From Isoperla grammatica (Eukaryota > Arthropoda > Insecta > Plecoptera > Perlodidae), in contig OX246744.1 of assembly GCA_945910005.1 (NCBI GenBank), positions 43,314,157 to 43,378,156 on the forward strand: a stretch of DNA of 64,000 nt. The letters run 5' to 3'. The notes beneath the pieces are model-generated. The model ran no database searches and was not told where the DNA came from. It saw only the letters and a program-made list of their open reading frames with translations. The number at the start of each line of letters is the position of its first letter. Positions within the stretch are counted from its first letter, which is position 1. This document shows positions 19,840-32,100 of the stretch, piece by piece. The translations under genes were made by a program, and so were the position numbers.

Positions 19840-20110
19840 ACTGCATCTTGTCTGGCTTCTCCCCCTCGACTTGACCGGCTAGGGTGGCCCTACCAGAAGC
19901 ATACACTTCCGCCGGTATAGCTCTCCGGGTCAACAAAGCACGCGCAAACCTGCCCACCACGATAAGGTAGGAGTCCCTGGGCAGGCCCTCGTGAGGAGAT
20001 GGCCATGAGTCAAACGAATGTGACCACGGCGAACCCGTGCCAAAACCACCTCTTCCCGGCGAGGAAGGAGGGAAGCGGGAGCGCGAATTTTATACTTCAA
20101 TGTGGGCATC
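19840..20110 (-). mobile_element. GC-rich dispersed-repeat-like stretch
   Basis: A GC-rich block (for example gaccggctagggtggcccta, ggtaggagtccctgggcagg) stands out sharply from its AT-rich surroundings and resembles the untranslated part of a retroelement in composition and phrasing. It has no reverse-transcriptase motif and no second copy in the window, so the class is a guess. Confidence 0.35.
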
Positions 20111-20199
20111 ACAATTCCCATTAGGCAACTATTTGTCTACGTTTATGACTAGTTAAGGCTGTAAAACCGAATATTGTATTAGTAAGTTCTAATAAAGTT

Positions 20200-20598
20200 G
20201 CTCCAACGAAAGTATTCTGATCCTTACGACACAGCCGAGTCCAAGGTGACAACTTAATTTTCTACTTCTTCGCTAATTCCTACCATCTAATTTAAACAGG
20301 TCCCTTGGGGATAATTTAAAACCTTCCTTTGGTTACCTGTAACGGTGGGTGTGGCCAAACCACCTGTGCACTCGACTAAGCCGAACCATGCATTTACGAA
20401 TGTGTGAAAGAACGCCAGGTATCGGTTGATTTTCATTCAATTGGCGCGGTTGAAAGGGGAAGTAGACAATGACCTGAGATCGGTATGCGAATACTTTCGT
20501 TGGGACTACTATATCTGTTGATTTTCTTTCAATTGGCGCGGTTGAAAGGGGCAGTAGACAATGACCTGAGAACGGTGTGCGAATACTTTCCTTGGGAC
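20200..20598. mobile_element. TIR element (MITE family 1, copy 2) with duplicated 92-bp tail
   Basis: Same element as 2012-2315 (ttacgacacagccgagtcca, ctgtgcactcgactaagccg), with a slightly altered left terminus (ctccaacgaaagtattc). The right third is present twice in tandem at a 92-bp period, ending gaatactttccttgggac. It shows the step between the single-tail copy and the free tandem repeat at 1-297. Confidence 0.85.
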
Positions 20599-20680
20599 TA
20601 GTAAAGCTGTGATTTTTAAGATTTGTGGAGGATGTGGACGAGGCTTAAAAGTGGACGACATAAAATGACAAGAATCTTAC

Positions 20681-20785
20681 CCCACTTTTTTTTCTTGGAC
20701 ACGCATACGTCGTTTTCACACTTCATGAAGGTGTCGCAGCCTGGCTCTATAGGCTTACTTTCGTTCATACACGGCTGCCCGGCGG
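20681..20785 (-). CDS. Cysteine-rich protein, exon C (four-Cys module)
   Basis: - strand acceptor tcttgtttcag and donor AAGTGGG then gtaaga bracket 105 nt, phase 1-1. It encodes AAGQPCMNESKPIEPGC, then DTFMKCENDVCVSKKKKW. The pattern C-x(n)-K-P-I-x-P-G-C-x(4-5)-C-x(3-8)-C is shared with the exon at 23063-23170, so the two are probably duplicated copies of one module. No named domain was recognised. The basic run at the end (KKKK) is followed directly by the splice site. The open frame on the opposite strand across this exon is incidental. Confidence 0.82.
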
Positions 20786-20799
20786 CTGAAACAAGACAC

Positions 20800-20827
20800 A
20801 ATAAATAAATAAAATAAATAAATAAAT
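20800..20827. repeat. (AATA)n microsatellite
   Basis: aataaataaataaaataaat: a short tetranucleotide run beside the acceptor of exon C. Confidence 0.85.
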
Positions 20828-21174
20828 TCGTATTTAATATTTATAGTCGGCCCACTCTGTAACTAGACTGATTTTCAGCGGGGGACTTTAATTTAAAGCG
20901 ACTAAACCAACCCTGTAGGCTCCGAACACCGTCGACGAGTGAGCGATAACCAATCATAGATCTATATTTCAAATACGAATGAACAGAACATATGAATCAG
21001 TGATTGGACAGTGCGAACACTTGCGGACAAATGTCAGAATCAACGAGGCCAATTCAGAACAACTTTGAATTTATTGAGCGCTTCGTTGCTGGGACGGCTC
21101 CAAAGTCACCGTTTACTTATTCTTAAGACAAAGGAGTTATGTAACTGAATCCTTATAAGAAGTTAAAAAAACTT

Positions 21175-21250
21175 CTGCCTGAAGCGGGATTTGAACCCGG
21201 AACCTTCTAAATTTGAAGCAAGGATGCTAACCACTGGACCAACGAGCCAC
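21175..21250 (-). ncRNA. tRNA-like sequence, pseudogene or SINE head
   Basis: On the - strand, ggtccagtggttagcat fits a polymerase III A box and ccgggttcaaatcccg fits the T arm with B box (ggttcaaatcc), at normal spacing. The nearest look is tRNA-Glu or tRNA-Asp. The two ends (gtggctc and ttcaggca) do not form a sound acceptor stem and the anticodon stem is poor, so a functional tRNA is unlikely. Confidence 0.55.
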
Positions 21251-21402
21251 CTAAAATTTAAAAATTATATTGTACAAAGAGGCCAACTTCGTATGACACC
21301 GGTTTAGAACGTTATTAAACAATTAATAATATAAAAATGGTAGTTTCCTATAGTCTCTACTGCTTTTCTTCTTTCTCTCTGTGCATGTTTCTTTGCAGAG
21401 GA

Positions 21403-21820
21403 CAGTGGCGTATACGCGGGGGGGGACAAAACCCCCCCTTTTGCAAAGGAAACATGGAAAATGGCGGTTTACATTTCAATAGACATTATCAATAGACAGT
21501 ATTTCAATAGACAGTTAGATGTTTTACTTTATAATTATTGTATATTGTTGTAGTTAAAAGCAAAAGCAATACGAAAAATATGCAAATTATTGATTGAGGT
21601 TCCTTTTATATAGCGGTGCTAGGACAAAATGTGTTGCCAGAAACTGAGTAATCTTGTTTCAGTTGGCCGCTGTAAAACGCACAGATTGGCATTAAAATGA
21701 CCTTGACGAGAATTTTTTCGGGGGGCAAGCCCCCCGGAACCCCAATTTTCTTTCGGCTCCACTCTCCATAATTTGGGTTGAAACCCCCCCCCCCTTTCCC
21801 AATTCCTGGATACGCCACTG
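21403..21820. mobile_element. TIR element with C/G homopolymer tracts (418 bp)
   Basis: cagtggcgtatacgcgg at the left and ggatacgccactg at the right are terminal inverted repeats, each followed inward by a long G or C run. The flanks gcagagga and gcaggggg match at 6 of 8, hinting at an 8-bp target duplication (hAT-like). A further right-type terminus, ctggatgcgccactg, ends at 21869, so part of a second copy lies directly alongside. Confidence 0.65.
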
Positions 21821-21881
21821 GCAGGGGGAGCCCCATAACCCCCCCCCCTCCTCCCTGGATGCGCCACTGCTCGGTACTCAC

Positions 21882-22028
21882 CTATATAGGCGATGCAAGT
21901 ACCGCAGCAAGAACAGATAGATCCTGGCTTGAAGAACTTGTCCCCACACTCGACCTCGTGCAGTTGGCCAGCGAGGCAGGTGTATTTTTTACAGTCGTCA
22001 ATTTTCGGACAAGGTTCCTGGCACATCC
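21882..22028 (-). CDS. Cysteine-rich protein, exon B (nine-Cys module)
   Basis: - strand acceptor gttgtttccag and donor TATATAG then gtgagt bracket 147 nt, phase 1-1. The translation, GMCQEPCPKIDDCKKYTC, then LAGQLHEVECGDKFFKPGSI and CSCCGTCIAY, has nine cysteines with a terminal C-x-C-C-x-x-C. That ending resembles small insect cysteine-knot inhibitors of the fungal-protease-inhibitor type, but the rest is too short for a firm match. The upstream extension of the open frame (MKLFP) is intron. Clean module-like borders on both sides suggest it folds as an independent disulfide unit. Confidence 0.8.
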   Translation of the reverse strand, partial: GCARNLVRKLTTVKNTPASLANCTRSSVGTSSSSQDLSVLAAVLASPI

Positions 22029-22548
22029 CTGGAAACAACTTCAACCTCGTTATTAGCCTCTCAAAATCTCAGTGCCTAATTTAGTGCGCAACTGTTTTAA
22101 AAGAAATGGTAGGATAAAACAATACTTTATTTTTATTAAAAATAAAATTTGCAATGATTTTTTAATTTGCATTAAAGTTTTGTAATTTGACACGGCTTCG
22201 GTTAATAAGTGTCTGTTATGTTCTGCCATCTATCCCAAAATGCGATCTCCAGTTTGTACCACAGTCCTGCAACGTGTAAACATGCCATAGTAAATCTAAT
22301 AAAATGTATTGAAGATCATCTCAAGCCATTTAAACACGTTCTTGAAAAAAGGTTAAACAAAATTCCAACCTAGCCCGCGCCCCCCAGCCCGCCTCCCAGT
22401 CCCCCCGGCGCTTTTTGCGCTTAGCTTGCGCAGTTCCACTTGTTCCTTAAATCAGGCACTGCTGAAAATCTCCGATGTTCATGCTCAAAAGAGACTAGAT
22501 GCGATCCGGTGGCAAGAAAATGAACTAATATAAGAAGGAGCTGGGTCC

Positions 22549-22704
22549 GAATTCACCAAACTTTTTAATCGGTCGATTTACTAATCTCGGATAGAATACC
22601 ATGGTTTTAACAAACTTTGCATACAAAATCCATGGTGGCTTACAACGGACGCCATTTTTTATTTACAGAAAATTGGCGGATTAAGTTTGGTGAAACTATG
22701 AATT
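22549..22704. mobile_element. Inverted-repeat MITE
   Basis: gaattcaccaaactttttaa at the left pairs with ttaagtttggtgaaact at the right; inner ccatggttttaacaaa pairs with its inverse near 22640. About 156 bp, non-coding. Confidence 0.65.
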
Positions 22705-22838
22705 AAGGCCCGGTTTTTCAAACGGTCATTTACGGAGCCGTTAGCTGACGGTCCGCTAACTGCATAGGGTTTCTCGGGTTACACATTACAAACCGTTAGC
22801 TAACGGTCCCGTTAACCGATTGAAAAACCAGGCCTAAG
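22702..22838 (+). mobile_element. MITE family 6, copy 1
   Basis: aggcccggtttttcaa and ttgaaaaaccaggcct form the terminal repeats. Inner ccgttagctgacggt / accgttagctaacggt make the whole element nearly palindromic. Confidence 0.8.
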
Positions 22839-22846
22839 ATAATTGA

Positions 22847-22978
22847 TACCCGGTTTTTAATAGATTAACGGGGCCGTTAGCTGACGGTTTGTAATCTGAA
22901 ACCCAAAACACCCTATGCAGCTAAAGGACCGTCAGCTAACGGCCCCGTTAATGACCGATTGAAAAACGGGGGCCTTTA
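22847..22978 (-). mobile_element. MITE family 6, copy 2 (opposite orientation)
   Basis: Starts acccggtttttaa and ends ttgaaaaacgggggcctt. The interior (acggtttgtaatctgaaacc, ccctatgcagctaaaggacc) is the inverse of copy 1. The two copies lie head to head only a few bases apart. Confidence 0.8.
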
Positions 22979-23062
22979 AGTAAAATTTTTAATAACCTAA
23001 CAAATAATATTTGCTTGTAGAATTGAGTTTATACGAAACAAAATTGAGTGGACGCGACTTAC

Positions 23063-23170
23063 ATTTGCCGGTGTTCAACGGCCACTGCTTGCATTCGAGC
23101 CCGGAGTTGCAGCCCGGGCGTATTGGCTTCGTCTCACCGTCCTCTATAGTAGCGCACTCCTCGTACAGCA
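23063..23170 (-). CDS. Cysteine-rich protein, exon A (four-Cys module, intact copy)
   Basis: - strand acceptor ctgtgtgtttcag and donor GGCAAAT then gtaagt bracket 108 nt, phase 1-1. It encodes LYEECATIEDGETKPIRPGC followed by NSGLECKQWPLNTGKC: four cysteines with the K-P-I-x-P-G-C core also found in exon C. This is the only complete copy; its first 67 nt plus 16 nt of upstream intron are the unit of the giant array that begins at once on its 5' side. Its preceding exons, including any signal peptide, must lie beyond 64000, so the transcript would have to cross more than 40 kb of array. No named family was recognised. Confidence 0.82.
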
Positions 23171-26100
23171 CTGAAACACACAGATAGAGTTACAGCCGGG
23201 GCGTATTGGCTTCGTCTCACCGTCCTCTATAGTAGCGCACTCCTCGTACAGCACTGAAACACACAGATAGAGTTACAGCCGGGGCGTATTGGCTTCGTCT
23301 CACCGTCCTCTATAGTAGCGCACTCCTCGTACAACACTGAAACACACAGATAGAGTTACAGCCGGGGCGTATTGGCTTCGTCTCACCGTCCTCTATAGTA
23401 GCGCACAGCACTGAAACACACCGATAGAGTTACAGCCGGGGCGTATTGGCTTCGTCTCACCGTCCTCTATAGTAGGGCACTCCTCGTACAACACTGAAAC
23501 ACACAGATAGAGTTACAGCCCGGGCGTATTGGCTTCGTCTCACCGTCCTCTATAGAGGCGCACTCCTCGTACAACACTGAAACACACAGATAGAGTTACA
23601 GCCGGGGCGTATTGGCTTCGTCTCACCGTCCTCTATAGTAGCGCACTCCTTGTACAGCACTGAAACACACAGATAGAGTTACAGCCGGGGCGTATTGGCT
23701 TCGTCTCACCGTCCTCTATAGAGGCGCACTCCTCGTACAACACTGAAACACACAGATAGAGTTACAGCCGGGGCGTATTGGCTTCGTCTCACCGTCCTCT
23801 ATAGTAGCGCACTCCTCGTACAACACTGAAACACACAGATAGAGTTACAGCCCGGGCGTATTGGCTTCGTCTCACCGTCCTCTATAGTAGCGCACTCCTC
23901 GTACAGCACTGAAACACACAGATAGAGTTACAGCCGGGGCGTATTGGCTTCGTCTCACCGTCCTCTATAGTAGCGCACTCCTCGTACAACACTGAAACAC
24001 ACAGATAGAGTTACAGCCCGGGCGTATTGGCTTCGTCTCACCGTCCTCTATAGTAGCGCACTCCTCGTACAGCACTGAAACACACAGATAGAGTTACAGC
24101 CGGGGCGTATTGGCTTCGTCTCACCGTCCTCTATAGTAGCGCACTCCTCGTACAACACTGAAACACACAGATAGAGTTACAGCCCGGGCGTATTGGCTTC
24201 GTCTCACCGTCCTCTATAGTAGCGCACTCCTTGTACAGCACTGAAACACACAGATAGAGTTACAGCCGGGGCGTATTGGCTTCGTCTCACCGTCCTCTAT
24301 AGTAGCGCACTCCTCGTACAACACTGAAACACACAGATAGAGTTACAGCCCGGGCGTATTGGCTTCGTCTCACCGTCCTCTATAGTAGCGCACTCCTCGT
24401 ACAACACTGAAACACACAGATAGAGTTACAGCCGGGGCGTATTGGCTTCGTCTCACCGTCCTCTATAGTAGCGCACTCCTCGTACAGCACTGAAACACAC
24501 AGATAGAGTTACAGCCCGGGCGTATTGGCTTCGTCTCACCGTCCTCTATAGTAGCGCACTCCTCGTACAGCACTGAAACACACAGATAGAGTTACAGCCG
24601 GGGCGTATTGGCTTCGTCTCACCGTACTCTATAGTAGCGCACTCCTCGTACAGCACTGAAACACACAGATAGAGTTACAGCCGGGGCGTATTGGCTTCGT
24701 CTCACCGTCCTCTATAGTAGCGCACTCCTCGTACAGCACTGAAACACACAGATAGAGTTACAGCCGGGGCGTATTGGCTTCGTCTCACCGTCCTCTATAG
24801 TAGCGCACTCCTCGTACAGCACTGAAACACACAGATAGAGTTACAGCCGGGGCGTATTGGCTTCGTCTCACCGTCCTCTATAGTAGCGCACTCCTCGTAC
24901 AGCACTGAAACACACAGATAGAGTTACAGCCGGGGCGTATTGGCTTCGTCTCACCGTCCTCTATAGTAGCGCACTCCTCGTACAACACTGAAACACACAG
25001 ATAGAGTTACAGCCCGGGCGTATTGGCTTCGTCTCACCGTCCTCTATAGTAGCGCACTCCTCGTACAGCACTGAAACACACAGATAGAGTTACAGCCGGG
25101 GCGTATTGGCTTCGTCTCACCGTCCTCTATAGTAGCGCACTCCTCGTACAGCACTGAAACACACAGATAGAGTTACAGCCCGGGCGTATTGGCTTCGTCT
25201 CACCGTCCTCTATAGTAGCGCACTCCTCGTACAACACTGAAACACACAGATAGAGTTACAGCCCGGGCGTATTGGCTTCGTCTCACCGTCCTCTATAGTA
25301 GCGCACTCCTCGTACAACACTGAAACACACAGATAGAGTTACAGCCGGGGCGTATTGGCTTCGTCTCACCGTCCTCTATAGTAGCGCACTCCTCGTACAA
25401 CACTGAAACACACAGATAGAGTTACAGCCGGGGCGTATTGGCTTCGTCTCACCGTCCTCTATAGTAGCGCACTCCTCGTACAGCACTGAAACACACAGAT
25501 AGAGTTACAGCCCGGGCGTATTGGCTTCGTCTCACCGTCCTCTATAGTAGCGCACTCCTCGTACAACACTGAAACACACAGATAGAGTTACAGCCCGGGC
25601 GTATTGGCTTCGTCTCACCGTCCTCTATAGTAGCGCACTCCTCGTACAGCACTGAAACACACAGATAGAGTTACAGCCCGGGCGTATTGGCTTCGTCTCA
25701 CCGTCCTCTATAGTAGCGCACTCCTCGTACAGCACTGAAACACACAGAAAGAGTTACAGCCGGGGCGTATTGGCTTTGTCTCACCGTCCTCTATAGTAGC
25801 GCACTCCTTGTACAGCACTGAAACACACAGATAGAGTTACAGCCCGGGCGTATTGGCTTCGTCTCACCGTCCTCTATAGTAGCGCACTCCTCGTACAACA
25901 CTGAAACACACAGATAGAGTTACAGCCGGGGCGTATTGGCTTCGTCTCACCGTCCTCTATAGAAGCGCACTCCTCGTACAGCACTGAAACACACAGATAG
26001 AGTTACAGCCCGGGCGTATTGGCTTCGTCTCACCGTCCTCTATAGTAGCGCACTCCTCGTACAACACTAAAACACACAGAGTTACAGCCGGGGCGTATTG

Positions 26101-29100
26101 GCTTCGTCTCACCGTCCTCTATAGAAGCGCACTCCTCGTACAGCACTGAAACACACAGATAGAGTTACAGCCCGGGCGTATTGGCTTCGTCTCACCGTCC
26201 TCTATAGTAGCGCACTCCTCGTACAACACTGAAACACACAGATAGAGTTACAGCCGGGGCGTATTGGCTTCGTCTCTTCGTCCTCTATAGAAGCGCACTC
26301 CTCGTACAGCACTGAAACACACAGATAGAGTTACAGCCGGGGCGTATTGGCTTCGTCTCACCGTCCTCTATAGTAGCGCACAGCACTGAAACACACCGAT
26401 AGAGTTACAGCCGGGGCGTATTGGCTTCGTCTCACCGTCCTCTATAGTAGGGCACTCCTCGTACAACACTGAAACACACAGATAGAGTTACAGCCCGGGC
26501 GTATTGGCTTCGTCTCACCGTCCTCTATAGTAGCGCACTCCTCGTACAACACTGAAACACACAGATAGAGTTACAGCCGGGGCGTATTGGCTTCGTCTCA
26601 CCGTCCTCTATAGTAGCGCACTCCTCGTACAACACTGAAACACACAGATAGAGTTACAGCCGGGGCGTATTGGCTTCGTCTCACCGTCCTCTATAGTAGC
26701 GCACTCCTCGTACAACACTGAAACACACAGATAGAGTAACAGCCGGGGCGTATTGGCTTCGTCTCACCGTCCTCTATAGTAGCGCACTCCTCGTACAGCA
26801 CTGAAACACACAGATAGAGTTACAGCCGGGGCGTATTGGCTTCGTCTCACCGTCCTCTATAGTAGCGCACTCCTCGTACAACACTGAAACACACAGATAG
26901 AGTTACAGCCGGGGCGTATTGGCCTCGTCTCACCGTCCTCTATAGTAGCGCACTCCTCGTACAACACTAAAACACACAGATAGAGTTACAGCCCGGGCGT
27001 ATTGGCTTCGTCTCACCGTCCTCTATAGTAGCGCACTCCTCGTACAGCACTGAAACACACAGATAGAGTTACAGCCCGGGCGTATTGGCTTCGTCTCACT
27101 GTCCTCTATAGTAGCGCACTCCTCGTAAAGCACTGAAACACACAGATAGAGTTACAACCCGGGCGTATTGGCTTCGTCTCACCGTCCTCTATAGTAGCGC
27201 ACTCCTCGTACAGCACTGAAACACACAGATAGAGTTACAGCCCGGGCGTATTGGCTTCGTCTCACCGTCCTCTATAGTAGCGCACTCCTCGTAAAGCACT
27301 GAAACACACAGATAGAGTTACAGCCCGGGCGTATTGGCTTCGTTTCACTGTCCTCTATAGTAGCGCACTCCTCGTAAAGCACTGAAACACACAGATAGAG
27401 TTACAGCCCGGGCGTATTGGCTTCGTCTCACCGTCCTCTATAGTAGCGCACTCCTCGTACAACACTGAAACACACAGATAGAGTTACAGCCCGGGCGTAT
27501 TGGCTTCGTCTCACCGTCCTCTATAGTAGCGCACTCCTCGTACAACACTGAAACACACAGATAGAGTTACAGCCCGGGCGTATTGGCTTCGTCTCACCGT
27601 CCTCTATAGAAGCGCACTCCTCGTACAACACTGAAACACACAGATAGAGTTACAGCCGGGGCGTATTGGCTTCGTCTCACCGTCCTCTATAGTAGCGCAC
27701 TCCTCGTACAACACTGAAACACACAGATAGAGTTACAGCCCGGGCGTATTGGCTTCGTCTCACCGTCCTCTATAGTAGCGCACTCCTCGTACAGCACTGA
27801 AACACACAGATAGAGTTACAGCCGGGGCGTATTGGCTTCGTCTCACCGTCCTCTATAGTAGCGCACAGCACTGAAACACACAGATAGAGTTACAGCCGGG
27901 GCGTATTGGCTTCGTCTCACCGTCCTCTATAGTAGCGCACTCCTCGTACAGCACTGAAACACACAGATAGAGTTACAGCCCGGGCGTATTGGCTTCGTCT
28001 CACCGTCCTCTATAGTAGCGCACTCCTCGTACAACACTGAAACACACAGATAGAGTTACAGCCGGGGCGTATTGGCTTCGTCTCACCGTCCTCTATAGTA
28101 GCGCACTCCTCGTACAACACTGAAACACACAGATAGAGTTACAGCCCGGGCGTATTGGCTTCGTCTCACCGTCCTCTATAGTAGCGCACTCCTCGTACAA
28201 CACTGAAACACACAGATAGAGTTACAGCCGGGGCGTATTGGCTTCGTCTCACCGTACTCTATAGTAGCGCACTCCTCGTACAGCACTGAAACACACAGAT
28301 AGAGTTACAGCCCGGGCGTATTGGCTTCGTCTCACCGTCCTCTATAGTAGCGCACTCCTCGTACAACACTGAAACACACAGATAGAGTTACAGCCGGGGC
28401 GTATTGGCTTCGTCTCACCGTACTCTATAGTAGCGCACTCCTCGTACAGCACTGAAACACACAGATAGAGTTACAGCCGGGGCGTATTGGCTTCGTCTCA
28501 CCGTCCTCTATAGTAGCGCACTCCTCGTACAGCACTGAAACACACAGATAGAGTTACACCCCGGGCGTATTGGCTTCGTCTCACCGTCCTCTATAGTAGC
28601 GCACTCCTCGTACAACACTGAAACACACAGATAGAGTTACAGCCCGGGCGTATTGGCTTCGTCTCACCGTCCTCTATAGTAGCGCACTCCTCGTACAGCA
28701 CTGAAACACACAGATAGAGTTACAGCCGGGGCGTATTGGCTTCGTCTCACCGTCCTCTATAGTAGCGCACTCCTCGTACAACACTGAAACACACAGATAG
28801 AGTTACAGCCCGGGCGTATTGGCTTCGTCTCACCGTCCTCTATAGTAGCGTACAGCACTGAAACACACAGATAGAGTTACAGCCCGGGCGTATTGGCTTC
28901 GTCTCACCGTCCTCTATAGTAGCGCACTCCTCGTACAACACTGAAACACACAGATAGAGTTACAGCCGGGGCGTATTGGCTTCGTCTCACCGTCCTCTAT
29001 AGTAGCGCACTCCTTGTACAACACTGAAACACACAGATAGAGTTACAGCCCGGGCGTATTGGCTTCGTCTCACCGTCCTCTATAGTAGCGCACTCCTCGT

Positions 29101-32100
29101 ACAACACTGAAACACACAGATAGAGTTACAGCCCGGGCGTATTGGCTTCGTCTCACCGTCCTCTATAGTAGCGCACTCCTCGTACAGCACTGAAACACAC
29201 AGATAGAGTTACAGCCGGGGCGTATTGGCTTCGTCTCACCGTCCTCTATAGTAGCGCACTCCTCGTACAACACTGAAACACACAGATAGAGTTACAGCCC
29301 GGGCGTATTGGCTTCGTCTCACCGTCCTCTATAGTAGCGCACTCCTCGTACAACACTGAAACACACAGATAGAGTTACAGCCGGGGCGTATTGGCTTCGT
29401 CTCACCGTCCTCTATAGTAGCGCACTCCTCGTACAACACTGAAACACACAGATAGAGTTACAGCCCGGGCGTATTGGCTTTGTCTCACCGTCCTCTATAG
29501 TAGCGCTCTCCTCGTACAACACTGAAACACACAGATAGAGTTACAGCCCGGGCGTATTGGCTTCGTCTCACCGTCCTCTATAGTAGCGCACAGCACTGAA
29601 ACACACAGATAGAGTTACAGCCGGGGCGTATTGGCTTCGTCTCACCGTCCTCTATAGTAGCGCACTCCTCGTACAACACTGAAACACACAGATAGAGTTA
29701 CAGCCGGGGCGTATTGGCTTCGTCTCACCGTCCTCTATAGTAGCGCACTCCTCGTACAACACTGAAACACACAGATAGAGTTACAGCCCGGGCGTATTGG
29801 CTTCGTCTCACCGTCCTCTATAGTAGCGCACTCCTCGTACAACACTGAAACACACAGATAGAGTTACAGCCGGGGCGTATTGGCTTCGTCTCACCGTCCT
29901 CTATAGTAGCGCACTCCTCGTACAGCACTGAAACACACAGATAGAGTTACAGCCGGGGCGTATTGGCTTCGTCTCACCGTCCTCTATAGTAGCGCACTCC
30001 TCGTACAACACTGAAACACACAGATAGAGTTACAGCCCGGGCGTATTGGCTTCGTCTCACCGTCCTCTATAGTAGCGCACTCCTCGTACAACACTGAAAC
30101 ACACAGATAGAGTTACAGCCCGGGCGTATTGGCTTCGTCTCACCGTCCTCTATAGTAGCGCATTCCTCGTACAACACTGAAACACACAGATAGAGTTACA
30201 GCCGGGGCGTATTGGCTTCGTCTCACCGTCCTCTATAGTAGCGCACTCCTCGTACAACACTGAAACACACTGATAGAGTTACAGCCGGGGCGTATTGGCT
30301 TCGTCTCACCGTCCTCTATAGTAGCGCACTCCTCGTACAACACTGAAACACACAGATAGAGTTACAGCCCGGGCGTATTGGCTTCGTCTCACCGTCCTCT
30401 ATAGTAGCGCACTCCTCGTACAGCACTGAAACACACCGATAGAGTTACAGCCCGGGCGTATTGGCTTCGTCTCACCGTACTCTATAGTAGCGCACTCCTC
30501 GTACAACACTGAAACACACCGATAGAGTTACAGCCCGGGCGTATTGGCTTCGTCTCACCGTCCTCTATAGTAGCGCACTCCTCGTACAACACTGAAACAC
30601 ACAGATAGAGTTACAGCCGGGGCGTATTGGCTTCGTCTCACCGTCCTCTATAGTAGCGCACAGCACTGAAACACACCGATAGAGTTACAGCCCGGGCGTA
30701 TTGGCTTCGTCTCACCGTACTCTATAGTAGCGCACTCCTCGTACAACACTGAAACACACCGATAGAGTTACAGCCCGGGCGTATTGGCTTCGTCTCACCG
30801 TCCTCTATAGTAGCGCACTCCTCGTACAACACTGAAACACACAGATAGAGTTACAGCCCGGGCGTATTGGCTTCGTCTCACCGTCCTCTATAGTAGCGCA
30901 CTCCTCGTAAAGCACTGAAACACACAGATAGAGTTACAGCCGGGGCGTATTGGCTTCGTCTCACCGTCCTCTATAGTAGCGCACTCCTCGTACAACACTG
31001 AAACACACAGATAGAGTTACAGCCGGGGCGTATTGGCTTCGTCTCACCGTCCTCTATAGTAGCGCACTCCTTGTACAGCACTGAAACACACAGATAGAGT
31101 TACAGCCGGGGCGTATTGGCTTCGTCTCACCGTCCTCTATAGTAGCGCACAGCACTGAAACACACAGATAGAGTTACAGCCGGGGCGTATTGGCTTCGTC
31201 TCACCGTCCTCTATAGTAGCGCACTCCTCGCACAGCACTGAAACACACAGATAGAGTTACAGCCCGGGCGTATTGGCTTCGTCTCACCGTCCTCTATAGT
31301 AGCGCACTCCTCGTACAGCACTGAAACACACAGATAGAGTTACAGCCGGGGCGTATTGGCTTCGTCTCACCGTCCTCTATAGTAGCGCACTCCTCGTACA
31401 GCACTGAAACACACAGATAGAGTTACAGCCGGGGCGTATTGGCTTCGTCTCACCGTCCTCTATAGTAGCGCACTCCTCGTACAACACTGAAACACACAGA
31501 TAGAGTTACAGCCGGGGCGTATTGGCTTCGTCTCACCGTCCTCTATAGTAGCGCACTCCTCGTACAGCACTGAAACACACAGATAGAGTTACAGCCGGGG
31601 CGTATTGGCTTCGTCTCACCGTCCTCTATAGTAGCGCACTCCTCGTACAGCACTGAAACACACAGATAGAGTTACAGCCCGGGCGTATTGGCTTCGTCTC
31701 ACCGTCCTCTATAGAAGCGCACTCCTCGTACAGCACTGAAACACACAGATAGAGTTACAGCCCGGGCGTATTGGCTTCGTCTCACCGTCCTCTATAGTAG
31801 CGCACTCCTCGTACAACACTGAAACACACAGATAGAGTTACAGCCGGGGCGTATTGGCTTCGTCTCACCGTACTCTATAGTAGCGCACTCCTCGTACAAC
31901 ACTGAAACACACAGAAAGAGTTACAGCCGGGGCGTATTGGCTTCGTCTCACCGTCCTCTATAGTAGCGCACTCCTCGTACAACACTGAAACACACAGATA
32001 GAGTTACAGCCGGGGCGTATTGGCTTCGTCTCACCGTACTCTATAGTAGCGCACTCCTCGTACAGCACTGAAACACACAGATAGAGTTACAGCCCGGGCG

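Larger units (their letters stand above)
18981..20680 (-). other. Intron between the thyroglobulin exon and the preceding cysteine exon
   Basis: Contains a MITE (19031-19173), a short inverted repeat (19449-19510), a GC-rich dispersed-repeat-like stretch (19840-20110) and a TIR element (20200-20598). No exon with supported borders was found; open frames here lie in repeats. Confidence 0.7.
20786..21881 (-). other. Intron between cysteine exons B and C
   Basis: Contains an (AATA)n run (20800-20827), a tRNA-like sequence (21175-21250) and a TIR element with G/C homopolymer tracts (21403-21820) plus a second similar terminus (to 21869). The remainder is AT-rich with no exon. Confidence 0.7.
22029..23062 (-). 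other. Intron between cysteine exons A and B
   Basis: The right half is a cluster of three inverted-repeat elements (22549-22704, 22702-22838, 22847-22978). The left half (22029-22548) is AT-rich apart from a C-rich patch near 22375-22415; no exon seen. Confidence 0.7.

Noticed and set aside
19425..19960. 81- and 104-codon open frames on the - strand
   Set aside because: They lie in repeat-like intron DNA with an inverted repeat; no motif or splice borders.
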